Shown here piece after piece: positions 7,250-16,130 of a stretch of 64,000 bases of DNA. The notes beneath the pieces are model-generated. The model was given only the letters and a program-made list of their open reading frames with translations, was not told the DNA's origin and did no database searches. The translations under genes and the position numbers were made by a program. Numbering within the stretch: the stretch's first letter is position 1; every line of letters begins with the position of its first letter. This DNA comes from Planctomycetaceae bacterium (GTDB lineage: Bacteria; Planctomycetota; Planctomycetia; Planctomycetales; Planctomycetaceae): positions 177,364 through 241,363 of the forward strand of contig JABISG010000123.1 of the NCBI GenBank assembly GCA_018699955.1. Reading direction: 5' to 3'.

Positions 7250-7942
7250 TTATTCCTGACACTTACAGGGCGTGTCCTTGATCAACTCGACCGAAGTCGC
7301 GCCGTCGAGGTCCACGGCATTCCCCTCATCGGTGTCGATGTGAACTTCCAGCTTGATATCATCGCCGGCCCGCACAACCATGTCTTCGAGGACCGTTGTG
7401 CATCCCGCCGACTCAATCCGCAGTTTCATCGATTCGCCGTTGGAGACGTCGTAATAGGCGAGGTCGGCAGGTCCCATGTGGACGTGTCGCGCTGCGCGAA
7501 TGACGCCCCGTTTGAGTTCGACAACACCTTCCGGGCCAACCAGCACGCATCCCGGCGTTCCCTCAAGGTTGCCGCTGATTCGTACCGGCGCATCAATTCC
7601 GAGTGAGATTGCGTCGGTGAATGCCAATTCAATCTGCGAATCTCCTCGACACGGGCCGAGTACTCGGACGTTCGGAATCATCCGTTTTCGCGGACCGACA
7701 ATGGCGACCGTTTCATCGGCCGCGTAGTAACCGTCCTGGTAGAGATCCTTCATCGGCGTCAGGCTGTCTTTGCCGAACAGGATGCGGACGTGCTCGTCCG
7801 TTAAATGGATATGCCGCGCCGAGATGTTGACCACCAACGGGTTCGGCTTGTTGTCGCCGGCCGATGAACCAATTCGCCCGATGACGATGTCGCGGACGAT
7901 GCGTTCAATATCTGCACGGTTGAGTTGTGTTGCTGTTGTCAT
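7250..7942 (-). CDS. pduL: Phosphotransacylase PduL (phosphate propanoyltransferase type)
   Basis: PduL converts acyl-CoA and phosphate to acyl-phosphate and recycles CoA inside the compartment. The product is about 230 residues from the chosen ATG. An amphipathic targeting helix (LNRADIERIVRDIVIGRIG) lies near the N-terminus, followed by a short linker. Two copies of the PduL barrel follow, with the metal-binding His motifs ISARHIHLTDEH and RAARHVHMGPAD, plus the late LEVHIDTDE segment. A TTG 57 nt further upstream overlaps the regulator stop (TTGA) and could serve as an earlier start. The Cys-rich end (CKCQE) is unusual. Confidence 0.93.
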   Translation of the reverse strand: MTTATQLNRADIERIVRDIVIGRIGSSAGDNKPNPLVVNISARHIHLTDEHVRILFGKDSLTPMKDLYQDGYYAADETVAIVGPRKRMIPNVRVLGPCRGDSQIELAFTDAISLGIDAPVRISGNLEGTPGCVLVGPEGVVELKRGVIRAARHVHMGPADLAYYDVSNGESMKLRIESAGCTTVLEDMVVRAGDDIKLEVHIDTDEGNAVDLDGATSVELIKDTPCKCQE

Positions 7943-7995
7943 GGGCTGCCTGTCGAGGTTGGATTCTCGTTTGTTTTCTGCCTGTGTGCGTTCGT

Positions 7996-8751
7996 TCAAT
8001 CACCGACCACAATGACTTCGATTCCGACCGCTTTCAGCGACTCTTTCCACTCCGTCGAGATTCCTGCATCGACAACGATCCGATCGACCGCATCGAGCGA
8101 GCACAGGTGTGCGAGTGCCGAATGTCCCAGTTTGCCGCTGTCCGTCACCACAATCACTTCGTCGGCTGCCTCAATCATCTGGCGTTCGGTTTCGACCAGG
8201 AGCGCGTTTCGATTGAAGAGCCCTTTTTCTGTAATTCCGCCGACGCTCATGATCAAACGGCGGACATTGATGTTCTGTAGCGCCGCGACTGCCAACTGTC
8301 CTAAAGCTACCCCCGTTTTCGGGTAGAGGTAGCCGCCAATCATCATCAATTCAATTTGTGGCTGATTTACCAGCAGGTTGATAATTGGCAACGAGTTGGT
8401 GACAACCTGCAACGTCTTTCCGCCGAGCTGCCGAGCCACTTCCAGCGTTGTCGTACCTCCATCCAGTAGAACCGCGTCTCCCGACTCAATCAGGTCGGCA
8501 GCCGCTTTTGCGATCTGCCGTTTCTGTCCGATTGCCAATGAACGGCGTTCATCAAACGTCGAAAGCGACTCACCGACATATGCTGCTCCGCCGCGTGTCC
8601 TCCGTATCTGTCCGATTCCGTCAAGATGTTCCAAATCCCGGCGAATGGTGGACTCGCTTGCCTCAAACTGCTCCTGTAGCTGTTGTGTAGACACAAAGCC
8701 TTTTGATTCAATGACTTGCAGTATGTGGGTTCGGCGTTCGTCGAGCAGCAT
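7996..8751 (-). CDS. DeoR-family transcriptional regulator of the BMC operon
   Basis: This 251-residue DeoR-type regulator has an N-terminal winged helix-turn-helix (about residues 4-56, with the recognition segment ASESTIRRDLEHL). The C-terminal sugar-phosphate sensor domain contains LLDGGTTTLEVARQL and VTDSGKLGH. It is the first gene of the microcompartment operon. In related planctomycetes this regulator is the presumed local controller, sensing a sugar phosphate made from fucose or rhamnose; that specific ligand is inference here. The family length is normal. Confidence 0.93.
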   Translation of the reverse strand: MLLDERRTHILQVIESKGFVSTQQLQEQFEASESTIRRDLEHLDGIGQIRRTRGGAAYVGESLSTFDERRSLAIGQKRQIAKAAADLIESGDAVLLDGGTTTLEVARQLGGKTLQVVTNSLPIINLLVNQPQIELMMIGGYLYPKTGVALGQLAVAALQNINVRRLIMSVGGITEKGLFNRNALLVETERQMIEAADEVIVVTDSGKLGHSALAHLCSLDAVDRIVVDAGISTEWKESLKAVGIEVIVVGD

Positions 8752-9114
8752 ACTAACGTTTTCTCATCCTGAGTTTTTTGTGTGGACTATCTATAGTGCC
8801 TAATTGGTGGCGGCAAGGCAACCTCAAACGGTCGTAATGCGTCAAAAACAGTCATAAACCCGTCAGGTGGGTGCAGTCATGCTGTTGGGTGGTCTTGGAT
8901 GTTGCCGACAGGCAACGTTTACCGCGACATTTCGGCGACAAGTGAGCAGAACGCAAACAGTGTGCCGAACGGATCAATCCGCAAAGAAACGCGGAGATGC
9001 GTGCGTGAAACCCGGTTTCTTCAAAAAACCGGGTTTCTGTTGGAGAGCATTCGCTCGGTGGCGATGTTGGAAACCCGACGCCATCGGTCAATTGCACGGA
9101 TCGCGTCGCGCAAG
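8752..9114. other. Intergenic region upstream of the BMC operon
   Basis: This 363-nt gap holds no convincing gene. On the minus strand just before the regulator an AT-rich stretch with TATAGAT (about 8789-8795) could be the -10 of the operon promoter, but the candidate -35 spacing is short and the call is weak. The region also carries the GAAACCCGG hairpin listed separately. Confidence 0.4.
9007..9037. repeat. GAAACCCGG hairpin repeat, copy 1
   Basis: A perfect 12-bp stem (GAAACCCGGTTT/AAACCGGGTTTC) with a 7-nt loop lies between the convergent end of the HTTM gene and the BMC operon promoter region. A near-identical element lies at 14203-14233, so this is a dispersed repeat and possibly terminator-like. 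Confidence 0.75.
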
Positions 9115-10818
9115 TCAGCGTTTCTTCTTTTCCAACAGCCGCTTGTACTCATCCTTGTTGCTGCGATAGCTGACTAGCTTCTCGCTCCCGCTGTCGTTCC
9201 AGCGGAATACCAACAGCTTTGCTGAAACCGGTGGTTCACCGGGCGGCTGTGTGTATTCGAGCATGTAATACAGTCGTAATGACTCGACGCGTCGGTCGTC
9301 GTCGTGAGACTCGTTCCAGTCACTTCGCAGCCAGCGGGCGTAGTGCGGCGCATGATAGCGTCGCCGGCTTGACCACAGCGACATCATGTATTTCCGGCAC
9401 CGATGTGATGGAAACTCACCGGAAATCGATGCCGGCTTCTCCCATGAAATGTCGCTTCCATTCCGATAGAGATCCACAATGCTGCCATCAGCCAAAGTCG
9501 CCTCGGCGACCCACCAACCATCTTCCCGCGGCGGGTAGGGTGAGAACATGATCCACCCCTGGCTAATGCCGAGCGTCGCGCCGATTCCCGAAATCGCATC
9601 CGTTGCCGTCTCATGCAGCCCGGCCATCCTGGCAAGTTTCGGCAGCGCGTGGTCGGTCTTCTTGGTTACGCTATGAATGTTCCAGCCCAACACGTAAAGC
9701 AGAAGCAGGCCCGCCACTACATTCAACCGCAGGCTGCAGCGATGCGGAGCGATGGGTGCCGGAGGTCGCGAGCCATTTTCGAATGACTTGACGACGAACG
9801 CGACGCGACCAATGAACGACTCCCAGACGATTGAGGCTGCCGACCCGACTCGTGTTGCTTCAACCTTGTCCCAAAACCACGGCGGCAGGAAAACAAGCCA
9901 CGCCGTCATGCAAACGAAGGGAAAGAGAATCAGGTGCATGGTCAGTGCCAGTCCCGCATGAAAACTGTAGAACGATGCAACCACAAACGTTCGCAGGTAA
10001 CGCGTTGCCCAGGGAATGAATGCCAGTGCCGGCACCAGCACTTCCAGTCCGAGTGTCGCAAACGTCAGCAGGCGACAGAGTTCAGGGAATTCCAGGAACC
10101 AACGGCCAAACGATGTGGTCATGCGGTCGAGGTTGAGAGCGTAGTAAATGGCAGTTCCTTCTTGTCGCCAGATCGGGCTGGTTTTCAGCATGGCCGAAAA
10201 AACGTAAAGGAAAACGATCTGCAGCAATAATCCCAGCGTGGCCATCGACAAAACCGAATAGGGAACTTGACGGGCTGCGTTATTGTTTCGCAGGCGGCTA
10301 TCGACGGAGCCGCAAACCCCCAACGGCAGAAACATCCCCCAGAATAGCAGCAGCCGCATGACATGGTCACCGGCGGAAGCAACCAGCGGATTGCGATAAT
10401 GCAGTGAGACCAACAGCGCCCAGCTCACAACTGTCGCCAACCGTGTGCGATAGCCAACGAGTAACATCAAGGCAAATACCGCAGCCACGGTAAACATCAG
10501 CGAAACGAACAGCGGCGTCCCGTTCATCCAATACAGCGAAAGAGTCCAACGTCCCATTCGGCCCATCATCAGGTCACGGCTGACAAGGCCCGCGTCGGTG
10601 TAGTGTGCCGTGATATAGGGGACACGTCCGGCCAGGTCCAAGAGAAGCAACACCGCCAGACAGACGCGAAATAGGGCCAAGCCACGGACGTCGATGCCGA
10701 ACAACTCACGAATGCATGGCTCGCGAACGACGCCGCTCCACCATCCGGTCGAGCGGCTCGGTTGCAACTTAGATGTCGCTGAGAGTTTGATTTCATAGCC
10801 ATCGGGGTTGTCGTTCAC
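9115..10818 (-). CDS. HTTM-domain integral membrane protein
   Basis: This 567-residue protein begins, after a hydrophilic lead of about 40 residues, with an HTTM (vitamin-K-dependent carboxylase-like) membrane domain of roughly residues 40-330. That domain has several hydrophobic helices (for example FRVCLAVLLLLDLAG and FALMLLVGYRTRL) and the HYRNPLVASAGDHVMRLLLFW segment typical of the family. A soluble domain follows with ISQGWIMFSPYPPREDGWW, also common in these proteins. The start is GTG. Substrate is unknown; planctomycetes carry many such proteins. It stands alone, divergent from the UbiD-like gene. Confidence 0.85.
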   Translation of the reverse strand: MNDNPDGYEIKLSATSKLQPSRSTGWWSGVVREPCIRELFGIDVRGLALFRVCLAVLLLLDLAGRVPYITAHYTDAGLVSRDLMMGRMGRWTLSLYWMNGTPLFVSLMFTVAAVFALMLLVGYRTRLATVVSWALLVSLHYRNPLVASAGDHVMRLLLFWGMFLPLGVCGSVDSRLRNNNAARQVPYSVLSMATLGLLLQIVFLYVFSAMLKTSPIWRQEGTAIYYALNLDRMTTSFGRWFLEFPELCRLLTFATLGLEVLVPALAFIPWATRYLRTFVVASFYSFHAGLALTMHLILFPFVCMTAWLVFLPPWFWDKVEATRVGSAASIVWESFIGRVAFVVKSFENGSRPPAPIAPHRCSLRLNVVAGLLLLYVLGWNIHSVTKKTDHALPKLARMAGLHETATDAISGIGATLGISQGWIMFSPYPPREDGWWVAEATLADGSIVDLYRNGSDISWEKPASISGEFPSHRCRKYMMSLWSSRRRYHAPHYARWLRSDWNESHDDDRRVESLRLYYMLEYTQPPGEPPVSAKLLVFRWNDSGSEKLVSYRSNKDEYKRLLEKKKR

Positions 10819-11116
10819 GATTTCATTTCCAACCTCGCCCGCATCAACAAACCGGTCGCTCCGCTCCCGTGCGGTGCGATCACTGTCATGCTAACATAAT
10901 CGGACAAGAGCGACGCTCCCGAGACTCCGTTTTGCCGCCGCGCACTCGTTCCATCCGCTTGATAGGGTGGTTGGTCGTCGAAGCACAATCAGGTTTGTCG
11001 TGATCGCATTCATGCGGTTTCAGCGCCGCAAGACGCACGAAGTGACCTCAGATACTTGACAGCAATTGAACTACGAGCCGCCCGATAAGAATGTCGGACG
11101 ACCTCATCGAAATCGG

Positions 11117-12967
11117 ATGCCGATGGGCTACCGCAATCTGAACCAGTGCATCGCCGACCTCGATCAGACCGGACAGCTGGTCCGCATTGAAGAAGAGATC
11201 GATCCGAAGCTGGAAGCGGCCGAGGTGCAGCGGCGCGTGTATGCCGCCGGTGGGCCAGCCGTTTATTTCGCACGGGTGAAGGGCTGTCAGTTTCCGATGG
11301 TCAGCAACCTCTTCGGCACCACTGAACGTACGCGGTTCATGTTTCGCGACGCGCTGGAAGCAGTGCGGCGGTTGGTCGAGTTGAAGGTCGATCCCAGCGA
11401 GTTCTGGAAGCAGCCGCTGCGATACATCGGCGCACCAAGAACCGGCTGGCACACACGGCCGAAGAAAGTCCGCAACGGCCCCGTGCTGAAGAATCGGACC
11501 ACGATCGATCAGTTGCCGCAACTCGTCAGTTGGCCCGGCGACGGCGGCGCATTCATCACACTGCCGGAAGTCTACACCGAAGATCCCGACCGACCCGGTT
11601 TGCAACGTTCCAATCTGGGGATGTACCGCGTGCAGTTTTCCGGTGGACGGTACGAGACGAACAAACAGATCGGTCTGCATTACCAGATTCACCGCAGCAT
11701 CGGCGTTCATCATGCGGCGGCTATTCGCCGGGGTGAACCGTTGCGCGTGAATGTTTTCGTCGGCGGTTCGCCGGCGATGATTCTCTCGGCGGTGATGCCA
11801 TTGCCCGAAGGACTGTCGGAACTGATGTTCGCCGGAGCGCTGGGACGCCGTCGCGTGCCGATGATTGTCGGCCCAGATGTCGGGTTGCCGATATTCGCTG
11901 AAGCCGATTTCTGCATCTCCGGCACGATCGATCCTGAAGTGCTTCTGCCGGAAGGTCCGTTTGGCGATCACCTTGGATACTATAGTTTGGCGCACGAGTT
12001 TCCCGTATTGAACGTTGATGCCGTCTATCACCGCGACGATGCCGTTTGGCCGTTTACCACGGTTGGTCGCCCGCCGCAGGAAGACACTTCGTTCGGCCAA
12101 ATCATTCACGAGATCACCGGTCCCATTATTCCGTCAGTCGTTCCCGGCGTTCACTCGGTCAACGCGGTCGATGCCGCCGGCGTGCATCCGTTGCTGTTAG
12201 CCGTTGGCAGCGAACGGTATGTGCCGTACGCCGCGGAGCGTCGCCCGCAGGAAATTCTGACATGCGCGAATGCGCTGTTGGGGCAGGGGCAACTGTCGCT
12301 CGCAAAGTACCTGCTGATTGTGGCTGCCGAAGACAATCCGCAGTTAGATATCCACGACATCGCCGGGTTTTTCGCGCATGTTTTACGACGAGTCAATTGG
12401 CAGCGTGATCTGCATTTCCAAACCCGCACGACCATCGACACGCTCGACTATTCGGGGACGGGAATCAACGACGGGTCGAAAGTTGTTATCGCGGCGGCAG
12501 GATCACCGCGCCGTGAGCTGCCGACGAAAATTCCCAGTGGATTCTCGCTGCCGGATGGTTTCGGCAATCTGCGAGTCTGTTTGCCGGGTGTGTTGGCAGT
12601 GTCGGCACCACCGTTTGTGGTAGCCGAAGACGGAAGAGGTCACACGGTCGAAACTTTCTGCCGGGCGCTGCCAGCCGATCATCCGATCAACGACTTCCCG
12701 TTGATCGTTGTTGTTGATGACAGTGAGTTCACTGCCGCCACGCTGAACAATTTTTTGTGGGTCACGTTCACACGCTCGAATCCGGCGAGCGACATCGATG
12801 GCATCGATGCGTTCGTCGAAGAGAAACATTGGGGTTGTCGCGGCGCGTTGGTCATCGATGCCCGCATCAAACCGCATCACGCCCCGCCACTGGTTGAGGA
12901 CGCTGCCGTGACGAAACGCGTTGACGCGCTGGGTGCACCCGGCGGGCCGCTACATGGGATCATTTAG
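11117..12967 (+). CDS. UbiD-family (prFMN-dependent) decarboxylase
   Basis: This is a UbiD-family reversible decarboxylase of about 616 residues. It opens with YRNLNQCIADLDQTGQLVRI, which matches the family's N-terminal helix. It has the QIHRSIGVHHA segment and the signature EGPFGDHLGYYSLA around the prenylated-FMN/metal site. I start it at the ATG before PMGYRNL; a TTG 51 nt upstream is possible. Relatives act on ubiquinone or menaquinone precursors and aromatic acids, and the substrate cannot be chosen here. Only 4 nt separate its stop from the next gene, so the two are probably co-transcribed. Confidence 0.88.
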   Translation: MPMGYRNLNQCIADLDQTGQLVRIEEEIDPKLEAAEVQRRVYAAGGPAVYFARVKGCQFPMVSNLFGTTERTRFMFRDALEAVRRLVELKVDPSEFWKQPLRYIGAPRTGWHTRPKKVRNGPVLKNRTTIDQLPQLVSWPGDGGAFITLPEVYTEDPDRPGLQRSNLGMYRVQFSGGRYETNKQIGLHYQIHRSIGVHHAAAIRRGEPLRVNVFVGGSPAMILSAVMPLPEGLSELMFAGALGRRRVPMIVGPDVGLPIFAEADFCISGTIDPEVLLPEGPFGDHLGYYSLAHEFPVLNVDAVYHRDDAVWPFTTVGRPPQEDTSFGQIIHEITGPIIPSVVPGVHSVNAVDAAGVHPLLLAVGSERYVPYAAERRPQEILTCANALLGQGQLSLAKYLLIVAAEDNPQLDIHDIAGFFAHVLRRVNWQRDLHFQTRTTIDTLDYSGTGINDGSKVVIAAAGSPRRELPTKIPSGFSLPDGFGNLRVCLPGVLAVSAPPFVVAEDGRGHTVETFCRALPADHPINDFPLIVVVDDSEFTAATLNNFLWVTFTRSNPASDIDGIDAFVEEKHWGCRGALVIDARIKPHHAPPLVEDAAVTKRVDALGAPGGPLHGII

Positions 12968-12971
12968 CGAA

Positions 12972-14132
12972 ATGTCTGAATTGGAATTGATAGCGACGAC
13001 CGGCTTCGGACTGGAAGCGGTTGTTGCGCGAGAATTGAAAGCCTTGGGATACGCCGACCAGCAGGTCGAAGATGGGCGGGTGACGTTCATCGGCGATGAG
13101 CAGGCAATTTGCCGGACGAACTTGCGGCTGCGCAGCGCAGAACGGGTGCTGTTGAAGGTCGGCTCGTTCGAGGCACGCGATTTCGGCGAACTGTTCGACC
13201 GCACGATTGAACTTCCTTGGGCGGAATGGGTCGACGTCGATGCAGCGTTTCCCGTGCGAGGCAAATCGGTCCGGTCACAACTGCACAGCGTTCCGGATTG
13301 TCAGCGGATTGTGAAGAAGGCGGTTGTTGAATCGTTGAAGCGAATTGACGGTCGCGAATGGTTCGAGGAAACCGGGCCGGCTTACGGCATTGAGGTTTCG
13401 ATGTTGAAAGACCAAGCCACACTGACCATCGACACATCGGGAAGCGGCCTCCACAAACGCGGTTACCGCACGCTCAGCGGGGCGGCTCCACTCAAAGAGA
13501 CATTGGCCGCCGCGCTGGTGCAGTTGAGCTACTGGAATCCGGAACGCACGTTGGTCGATCCGTTCTGCGGCACGGGGACGATTCCTATCGAGGCGGCATT
13601 GATTGCGCGAAACATTGCCCCGGGTCTGAACCGCGTGTTCGCCGCCGAGGAGTGGCCGCGAATTCCGCCGAAGCTTTGGGTCGAAGCACGCAGCGAGGCT
13701 CGCGACGAAGAACGTGAAAAACCGGACGTCCCCATTATTGCGACTGATCTCGATGAAGAGGTGCTCAGCCTGGCCCGTTATCACGCTCGGCGTGCCGGCG
13801 TGGAAGCCGACATTCACTTCCAGCAGAAACCAATTGCCGAGTTCACCACGCAGCGAAAATATGGCTGCATCATTTGCAATCCCCCCTACGGCGAGCGTTC
13901 CGGCAGTCTGGAACAGGCCGAAGAGACGTATCGCGAAATGGCGCGAGCATTCAAAGGGATCGACACATGGTCTCTGTACGTGCTAACGTCGCACCCCGAA
14001 TTTGAACGGCTATTCGGCCGGCGCGCTGAGCGTCGACGCAAGTTGTATAACGGTCGCATTGCTTGCACCTATTTTCAATACGCCGGTCCACGGCCACCGC
14101 GCCGCGCGAGAGTCGAGACATCGGACGATTGA
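12972..14132 (+). CDS. THUMP-domain 23S rRNA guanine-N2 methyltransferase (RlmL-like)
   Basis: This is a 386-residue class I SAM-dependent RNA methyltransferase. An N-terminal THUMP-containing half (LIATTGFGLEAVVARELKAL onwards) is followed by a methyltransferase domain with the SAM motif DPFCGTGTIPIEAAL and the catalytic NPPYGERSG. It matches the RlmL half of the E. coli RlmKL protein and Gram-positive single-domain relatives, so it should methylate a guanine N2 in 23S rRNA. The ATG before SELELIATT gives the family start; an upstream in-frame codon would overlap the UbiD-like gene. Confidence 0.9.
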   Translation: MSELELIATTGFGLEAVVARELKALGYADQQVEDGRVTFIGDEQAICRTNLRLRSAERVLLKVGSFEARDFGELFDRTIELPWAEWVDVDAAFPVRGKSVRSQLHSVPDCQRIVKKAVVESLKRIDGREWFEETGPAYGIEVSMLKDQATLTIDTSGSGLHKRGYRTLSGAAPLKETLAAALVQLSYWNPERTLVDPFCGTGTIPIEAALIARNIAPGLNRVFAAEEWPRIPPKLWVEARSEARDEEREKPDVPIIATDLDEEVLSLARYHARRAGVEADIHFQQKPIAEFTTQRKYGCIICNPPYGERSGSLEQAEETYREMARAFKGIDTWSLYVLTSHPEFERLFGRRAERRRKLYNGRIACTYFQYAGPRPPRRARVETSDD

Positions 14133-14202
14133 TGCGGCAGTTTGTTCCGAGTTTCAATTTGTCTGTGGCGCGCGTACACTCAGTTTTCCTTACGCTTCGC
14201 CA

Positions 14203-14233
14203 GAAACCCGGTTTTTTGAAAAAGCCGGGTTTC
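14203..14233. repeat. GAAACCCGG hairpin repeat, copy 2
   Basis: The arms GAAACCCGG and CCGGGTTTC pair, extended by T/A pairs, with a loop near TTTGAAA. It is nearly the same sequence as 9007-9037 and lies between the methyltransferase stop and the HAD gene. It could act as a terminator for the upstream pair, or as a mobile REP-like element. Confidence 0.75.
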
Positions 14234-14271
14234 TTGACACTCAGACTCCTGCCTGATCGAACATCTTTCGC

Positions 14272-15159
14272 ATGACGTCATCAAATTTAAACGATATACA
14301 ACAGACGGATTCCAACGATGGCGGTTCAGCATTCATCCAGGGGACTCAGGTCGAAATCACGCACACGACCTCCGCCGACAGCCGGCCGGAGTTCGCACTG
14401 TTCGATTTCGACGGCACGCTGAGCCTGATCCGCGAGGGCTGGCAGCAGGTGATGGTGCCGATGATGGTGACGATTCTTGCCGACACCGAAACCGAAGAGT
14501 CCGCACAGGAACTCGGGCAGGTGGCCGAGGAATTTGTGATGGAGTTGAATGGCAAACAGACCATCTATCAGATGATTCGTCTGTCGGAAGAAGTGGCCGC
14601 CCGTGGCGGAGCGCCGGAAGATCCGTTGGTTTACAAGCATCGCTATCACGAATTGTTGATGCAACGCGTTCTGAGTCGCCGCGACGCACTGCGGGATGGA
14701 AGTGCGGCTCCCACGGATTGGTTGGTGCCCGGCGCATTGGACGCATTGGCTGCTTTGAGGGATCGCGATGTGCTGATGTTTCTGGCCAGCGGCACCGACG
14801 AGCAGTACGTCATCGAAGAAGCCGAACTGCTGGGCGTCGCCGAGTTCTTCGATGGACGGATTCACGGGGCGGTTGACGATTATCGCAGTTTCTCAAAACA
14901 GATGGTCATCGAACGAATTCTGGACGAAAACAATGTTGATGGAGCGCGGCTGATCGGATTCGGCGACGGTTATGTCGAGATCGACAACGTCAAGTCGGCC
15001 GGGGGAATCGCGGTCGCGGTCGCCAGTGACGAATCCGGACGCAGCGGCAAAGCCGATGCGTGGAAGCGTGAGCGGTTAATCGGCGTCGGAGCAGATGTGG
15101 TCATTCCCGACTTTCGCGAGTTCGATGCACTGTGTAATCATCTTTGGAAGGGCTGTTGA
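14272..15159 (+). CDS. HAD-superfamily hydrolase (phosphatase)
   Basis: This 295-residue HAD phosphatase has motif I FDFDGTLS near residue 44, after an N-terminal extension of about 40 residues. Motif II is in MFLASGTD, a Lys lies in FSKQMVIERI, and motif III/IV is IGFGDGYVEIDNVKSAGG. The fold with a helical cap after motif I resembles phosphoglycolate phosphatases. Its stop overlaps the next start (TGATG), so it is the first gene of a tight operon with a DHS-like protein, a PfkB kinase and a SIS isomerase. By analogy with heptose activation it may dephosphorylate a sugar bisphosphate, but this is inference. Confidence 0.85.
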   Translation: MTSSNLNDIQQTDSNDGGSAFIQGTQVEITHTTSADSRPEFALFDFDGTLSLIREGWQQVMVPMMVTILADTETEESAQELGQVAEEFVMELNGKQTIYQMIRLSEEVAARGGAPEDPLVYKHRYHELLMQRVLSRRDALRDGSAAPTDWLVPGALDALAALRDRDVLMFLASGTDEQYVIEEAELLGVAEFFDGRIHGAVDDYRSFSKQMVIERILDENNVDGARLIGFGDGYVEIDNVKSAGGIAVAVASDESGRSGKADAWKRERLIGVGADVVIPDFREFDALCNHLWKGC

Positions 15160-16130
15160 TGCCGTTTGAGCAGTTTGATCGTAGCCGCTTGCAGATTCTG
15201 CCGATCGGCGAACGCGCGCACGATCTCGACATCGCGACAATGCTGAACGAGCCGGACGGTCCGCGCGTTCCGTTTGAGCATGAGGCGCTGCCGAAGCTGG
15301 CCGAGAGAATCGTCCGCGCCGCGCACGAGGAACGAACGATCCTCTTCTGCTGCGGAGCGCACGTGTTGCGGCTGGGGAATGCGCCGCTGTTAATCGATCT
15401 GATGGAACGCGGCCTGCTAGGCCATTTGGCGCTGAACGGTGCCGGGGCGATTCACGACTTTGAACTGGCGATGATTGGTCACACCTGCGAAAGTGTGGCC
15501 CGCTATGTCAGCAACGGGCAGTTCGGCTTGTGGCAGGAAAGTTCGCGAATGAACGATGCCGCTGCGGCCGGATATCGCGACGGCATCGGGCTGGGTGAAG
15601 CGGTTGGGCGGATGATTGAAGAGGAACAGTTTCCGCACCGTGAGACGAGCGTGCTAGCGGCCGCATATCGGCTCGGAATTCCGGCAACAGTTCACGTTTC
15701 CATTGGGCAGGACATCGTCCACGAGCATCCCAACTTCGATGGTGCAGCGACCGGGGCAACGTCTTACACCGACTTTCTCATCTACACGCAAACCGTCACG
15801 CGACTGGAGCGGGGTGTGTTCTTGAACATCGGCTCGGCGGTGATGGGGCCGGAAGTCTATCTGAAGGCGCTCGCCATGGCCCGTAACGTGGCGCATCAAC
15901 AGGGCGAGAAAATTTGCCAATTTACAACAGCGGTTTTCGATCTACCCAACCTGGGAGATAATCTGTCGCACGAAGCGCCCAAGACCGATCCACGTTACTA
16001 TTTTCGTCCGTTCAAGACGATATTAGTGCGGACAGTGGCCGATGGTGGCGAGAGTTTCTACGTGCAAGGCGATCACAAGGCAACGATTCCCGCGCTGTAC
16101 GATGCCATTCTGGCGGAGGCGACGTCATGA
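15159..16130 (+). CDS. Deoxyhypusine-synthase-like protein of unknown function
   Basis: This 323-residue Rossmann-type protein resembles the deoxyhypusine synthase superfamily. The segment ILFCCGAHVLRLG followed by HLALNGAGAIHDFELAMIG corresponds to the NAD-binding core. SVLAAAYRLGIPATVHVSIG and NIGSAVMGPEVYLKALAMARN match later strands. True deoxyhypusine modification is not expected in bacteria, which lack eIF5A; bacterial homologs make homospermidine or have unknown roles. The start ATG overlaps the HAD stop and the end overlaps the kinase start (ATGA), so its function is likely tied to the sugar kinase and isomerase. The family assignment comes from recalled motifs, not an alignment. Confidence 0.6.
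   Translation: MPFEQFDRSRLQILPIGERAHDLDIATMLNEPDGPRVPFEHEALPKLAERIVRAAHEERTILFCCGAHVLRLGNAPLLIDLMERGLLGHLALNGAGAIHDFELAMIGHTCESVARYVSNGQFGLWQESSRMNDAAAAGYRDGIGLGEAVGRMIEEEQFPHRETSVLAAAYRLGIPATVHVSIGQDIVHEHPNFDGAATGATSYTDFLIYTQTVTRLERGVFLNIGSAVMGPEVYLKALAMARNVAHQQGEKICQFTTAVFDLPNLGDNLSHEAPKTDPRYYFRPFKTILVRTVADGGESFYVQGDHKATIPALYDAILAEATS

Noticed and set aside
45..8751. Assignment of the BMC to a Pdu (propanediol) or Eut (ethanolamine) system
   Set aside because: No diol dehydratase, ethanolamine ammonia-lyase or their reactivases are present, while a class II sugar-phosphate aldolase is.
11048..12109. Long open frame of 353 codons on the minus strand under the UbiD-like gene
   Set aside because: It is fully antisense to a recognisable UbiD-family coding sequence, is rich in Arg and His, and has no family motifs. 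It is a shadow of GC-rich coding sequence.
15159..16130. Annotation of the DHS-like gene as a functional deoxyhypusine synthase
   Set aside because: Bacteria lack the eIF5A substrate, and I could not confirm the active-site Lys without an alignment, so only the superfamily is stated.
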